This document shows, one piece after another, positions 61,883-64,000 of a DNA stretch of 64,000 bases. Position 1 is the first letter of the stretch. Every line of letters begins with the position of its first letter. The translations under genes were made by a program, and so were the position numbers. The DNA comes from Sphingomonadaceae bacterium (lineage in GTDB: Bacteria > Pseudomonadota > Alphaproteobacteria > Sphingomonadales > Sphingomonadaceae), in the NCBI GenBank assembly GCA_947463325.1, contig CANHQT010000001.1:173450-237449 (forward strand), given 5' to 3'. The notes under the pieces were generated by a model. The model was not told where the DNA came from, did not search any database, and was given only the letters and a program-made list of their open reading frames with translations.

Positions 61883-63423
61883 GCTGCCGCGCTGGCCGTT
61901 TTTCCTCGGCCCCGCACCTGCGCGACCGCATCGTCGATCAGCGACGGTGCCAACAGTTTCAGCGCCGCCAGATAGGCAAGGCCGCCAGCGGCCACCAGCA
62001 CCAGCAGGTGGATGGGCGCCCACAGGCCGAGCCCGCTGACGACCCAGTGATTCAGCGACCAGACCAGCGCACCCATTATGAGCGCCGCCGCGGCCACCGG
62101 TGCCAGCGCCTCGGTAAGATCGCGGATGCCGACGTTGATGAAGCGGCGGCTGAACAGCATTGTCATCAGCAGCAGCGCCGGCGCCGCGAGCAACCAGACG
62201 GCTGCCATCATGGCGATGCCCGACCGTGAGGCGATGAAGAAAGCCGCGAAGAATATGACTGCGCCTGCCATCGCAGAGCGCATCGGGATGTCGGGTCGGC
62301 CCAGTGCGTTGAGCGCGGGCGCGAACAGGATCTGCAGCGTCATGAACGGCATCGCCAGCGCGACCAGCGTGACCAGCGGCACGATCTCCATCCATTTGGG
62401 CCCGAACAGCGTAGCGACCAGCGGCCCGGCCGTCACCGCCATGCCGATATAGGCCGGCAGTACCACCAGCATGACCAGGCGCGCCGCTTTCAGAAACGCA
62501 TAGCGCAGCCCCGCCGGATCCTTCTGCAATTGGGCATAGGCGGGAAAGGCGACCTCATTCAGCGGCGGCACGAACTTGGCCATGATGATCTGCGCCAGGA
62601 ACAGCGATTCGGAATACAGGCCGATGTCGTGCGGTTCGAACCGGCGGCCGGCGATCAGAATGTCCGATTGCGTCTGCACCAGCCAGAACAGCTGGGTGAC
62701 AAGAATCGTCGTGCCGAACGCGACGATGCTGCCGCAGCCGCGGAAATTGAATGTGGGCATGACCAGAGAACGGGCCATCCAGGTCAGGCCGATGGCGCGG
62801 ATCCAGAACATGGCAATCGGCGCGAGCACCAGCGTCCACACCCCATAGTCCTGCCAGGCGAGGAACAGGGCGATGGTGGCACCGACCAGCGCCGCGGTCA
62901 GATTGACCATCGCCTGTTTGCGGAACTCCAGCTTGCGGCCCATCAGTACTTCGGGGAGCGCGATGAAGGGTGTCGACAGAAAGATCAGCGCCTGCACCCG
63001 CAGCATGTCCGCAATCACCGGCTGGTTATAATAGTCGGCGACCAGTGGGGCGGCCATCAGCTGCATCGCGGCCAAGCCCCCGTTCATCACCAGCAACAGG
63101 CCAAATGCCTGGCGGATGCGGAAATGGTCGACCGTCTCGGACTGGATCAGCGCGCTCGCGAATCCGTATCCGTTGAGGAATGACAGAAAGGCCAGCACCA
63201 CCTGGCTCATCGCGAACAGGCCATAGTCGCCCGGTTCGAGCAGGCGAATCACGATCAGGGTCGATCCCCAGGTGATGGCTTGCGCGACGATCTGGCTGCC
63301 GGATCGCCAGATAACGGCCTGCCGAACCCGCGCGCCCAGCCCGCTGTTCCCCGATTCTGTCGGTGATTCAGGCGGCAGGGCGGGTGATTCTGTGCCCGGC
63401 AGGGGGGATTCGGCGCTGGTCAT
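61879..63423 (-). CDS. Polysaccharide flippase, Wzx/MOP type
   Basis: A 514-residue multi-spanning inner membrane protein of the MOP superfamily, related to WzxC. It has about twelve to fourteen hydrophobic segments, the start VRQAVIWRSGSQIVAQAITW, RLLEPGDYGLFAMSQVVLAF, and QSDILIAGRRFEPHDIGLYS in the middle, all typical of lipid-linked oligosaccharide flippases. A Pro/Ser/Glu-rich cytosolic N terminus of about 30 residues precedes the first helix. It works with the adjacent glycosyltransferase and methyltransferase. Its upstream region holds the rRNA promoter. Confidence 0.9.
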   Translation of the reverse strand: MTSAESPLPGTESPALPPESPTESGNSGLGARVRQAVIWRSGSQIVAQAITWGSTLIVIRLLEPGDYGLFAMSQVVLAFLSFLNGYGFASALIQSETVDHFRIRQAFGLLLVMNGGLAAMQLMAAPLVADYYNQPVIADMLRVQALIFLSTPFIALPEVLMGRKLEFRKQAMVNLTAALVGATIALFLAWQDYGVWTLVLAPIAMFWIRAIGLTWMARSLVMPTFNFRGCGSIVAFGTTILVTQLFWLVQTQSDILIAGRRFEPHDIGLYSESLFLAQIIMAKFVPPLNEVAFPAYAQLQKDPAGLRYAFLKAARLVMLVVLPAYIGMAVTAGPLVATLFGPKWMEIVPLVTLVALAMPFMTLQILFAPALNALGRPDIPMRSAMAGAVIFFAAFFIASRSGIAMMAAVWLLAAPALLLMTMLFSRRFINVGIRDLTEALAPVAAAALIMGALVWSLNHWVVSGLGLWAPIHLLVLVAAGGLAYLAALKLLAPSLIDDAVAQVRGRGKTASAAA

Positions 63424-63542
63424 CGCGCTCTTCTAACAGCCGTTCCTTGCTGAAAGCCTGCCATGCCCGTCGCGGAACCCTAGGATTTCCGCGATTTTGT
63501 CATCAGGCTGCCAAAAAAGCGCAACAAAATTCCAAAAAGCTG

Positions 63543-63571
63543 TTGACCCGACTCAGGGCCATCCATATACG
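63543..63571 (+). promoter_or_regulatory. rrn: Ribosomal RNA operon promoter
   Basis: TTGACC at 63543-63548 and TATACG at 63566-63571 are separated by exactly 17 bases, with an A-rich UP-like stretch just upstream (runs of A at 63511-63539) and a GC-rich discriminator after the -10. This is the layout of a strong rRNA promoter. Transcription would start near 63578, about 340 bases before 16S. Confidence 0.8.
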
Positions 63572-63688
63572 CCGCTCCACCGGACGACGCCGCCTCGGTG
63601 GCGCTTCTCCGGTCGCCTAAATCGACGGACATGCCGCAACCCGGTAGAAATACAGGGGATGGTTCACTGTCCGCCGCATTTTGTGTGA

Positions 63689-63903
63689 AGCTCTTTGACA
63701 TTGTGATTTTGTATGAAGGGACATGTGGGCGGCGGCCCCGGGTCCTGCGGCTTCAAGGCGCAGGGTGCTCGGTAAAAAAGCCAAGCCTGCCTCACATGTC
63801 TTAACACGTTTCCATAACGTGCGATGCCCTTCGGGGTGTCGTGAAATTTGTGCAGGCAGGCTCCTTGAAATGAGCTTGCCTGGCGGGATAATTCCATCCC
63901 GCC
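63689..63903 (+). promoter_or_regulatory. rRNA leader: boxA and processing hairpins
   Basis: AGCTCTTTGACA at 63689-63700 matches 10 of 12 positions of the rRNA antitermination boxA (TGCTCTTTAACA). Downstream, CAGGCAGGCTC at 63853-63863 pairs with GAGCTTGCCTG at 63872-63882 (11 pairs, one G-U), and GGCGGGAT at 63882-63889 pairs with ATCCCGCC at 63896-63903. These are probably leader hairpins before the 16S processing stem. No gene lies in 63424-63916. Confidence 0.72.
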
Positions 63904-63916
63904 GGTCAGGTACATC

Positions 63917-64000
63917 AAACTTGAGAGTTTGATCCTGGCTCAGAACGAACGCTGGCGGCATGCCTAACACATGCAAGTCGAACGAGACCTTCGGGTCTAG
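63917..64000 (+). rRNA. 16S ribosomal RNA, 5' end only
   Basis: The universal 27F-site sequence AGAGTTTGATCCTGGCTCAG is at 63924-63943, followed by AACGAACGCTGGCGGCATGC and CCTAACACATGCAAGTCGAA. By comparison with E. coli numbering the mature 5' end is about 63917. The variable part ending GAGACCTTCGGGTCTAG is typical of Sphingomonadaceae. The gene continues beyond the right edge. Confidence 0.95.

Noticed and set aside
63695..63700. TTGACA as a -35 promoter box before 16S
   Set aside because: No -10 lies at a proper distance, and the bases belong to a good boxA match. The upstream TTGACC-N17-TATACG is better.
1..64000. CRISPR arrays, prophage, insertion sequences, integrative elements
   Set aside because: No repeat-spacer pattern, transposase, integrase or phage gene was found. 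The tRNA-Cys at 21269 has no duplicated 3' end beside it.

Overview
The window looks like a chromosomal segment of a sphingomonad (Alphaproteobacteria, Sphingomonadales, Sphingomonadaceae). The evidence is the start of a 16S rRNA gene at the right edge, high GC with dense coding, and lineage-typical genes: PopZ/DUF2497, DUF1489, DUF1476 (ATP synthase zeta inhibitor), a DUF721-DsbA-DsbA-smc cluster and a sphingomonad-style TonB-dependent receptor. I see no transposase, phage gene, CRISPR array or integrase. It reads as core chromosome with some lineage-specific genes. The genus is not fixed by what is visible.

Layout. 1-7969 (+): a translation and RNA operon, infB (5' end outside the window), rbfA, tdk, a GNAT acetyltransferase, truB, rpsO and pnp, closed by a strong terminator. 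8059-14607 (-): an SDR oxidoreductase, then smc, two DsbA-like thiol proteins and a DUF721 protein. 14622-17868 (+): mutY, a Tat-exported serine hydrolase and a NUDIX NADH pyrophosphatase, overlapping end to end. 17875-21075 (-): DUF1489, popZ, a TolC-type channel and a PCMT-like methyltransferase. 21269-24167 (+): tRNA-Cys, a DCC protein, an ABC1/ADCK3-type kinase, DUF1476, BolA and Grx4. 24525-29479 (+): BlaI and M56 regulators, an MBL-fold hydrolase, a hypothetical protein and nadA.

29480-30140 holds no convincing gene but carries several stable RNA-like hairpins, two of them closed by cUUCGg loops. It is the best candidate here for an undescribed structured RNA. 30141-33263: a TetR regulator divergent from a TonB-dependent receptor, with a perfect palindrome over both promoters. 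33361-39832: ppa, metC, sseA, an iron-sulfur photolyase, an exported hypothetical protein, queF and a thioesterase. 39837-46738 (-): an S10 peptidase, a HerA-like ATPase, a DegP-type protease and hflC/hflK. 46810-51541 (+): an Mrp ATPase, a CoA-binding protein, a molybdopterin-binding dehydrogenase subunit and hemH. 51550-54186 (-): a membrane PAS-GGDEF-EAL-PilZ protein. 54357-55401 (+): an acetoacetyl-CoA reductase and a ribbon-helix-helix protein.

55517-59481 is a signalling locus: a tiny 24-codon ORF (-), then an EAL protein, a periplasmic-TPR histidine kinase and a single-domain response regulator joined by stop/start overlaps (+). 59491-63423: a small membrane protein, a CBS protein, a methyltransferase, a glycosyltransferase and a polysaccharide flippase. 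From 63543 a ribosomal RNA operon begins (promoter, boxA, leader hairpins, 16S start at about 63917).

Many neighbouring genes share ATGA, TGATG or TAATG stop/start overlaps, which suggests extensive translational coupling. All functional calls rest on reading motifs, lengths and order by eye; no database search was run.
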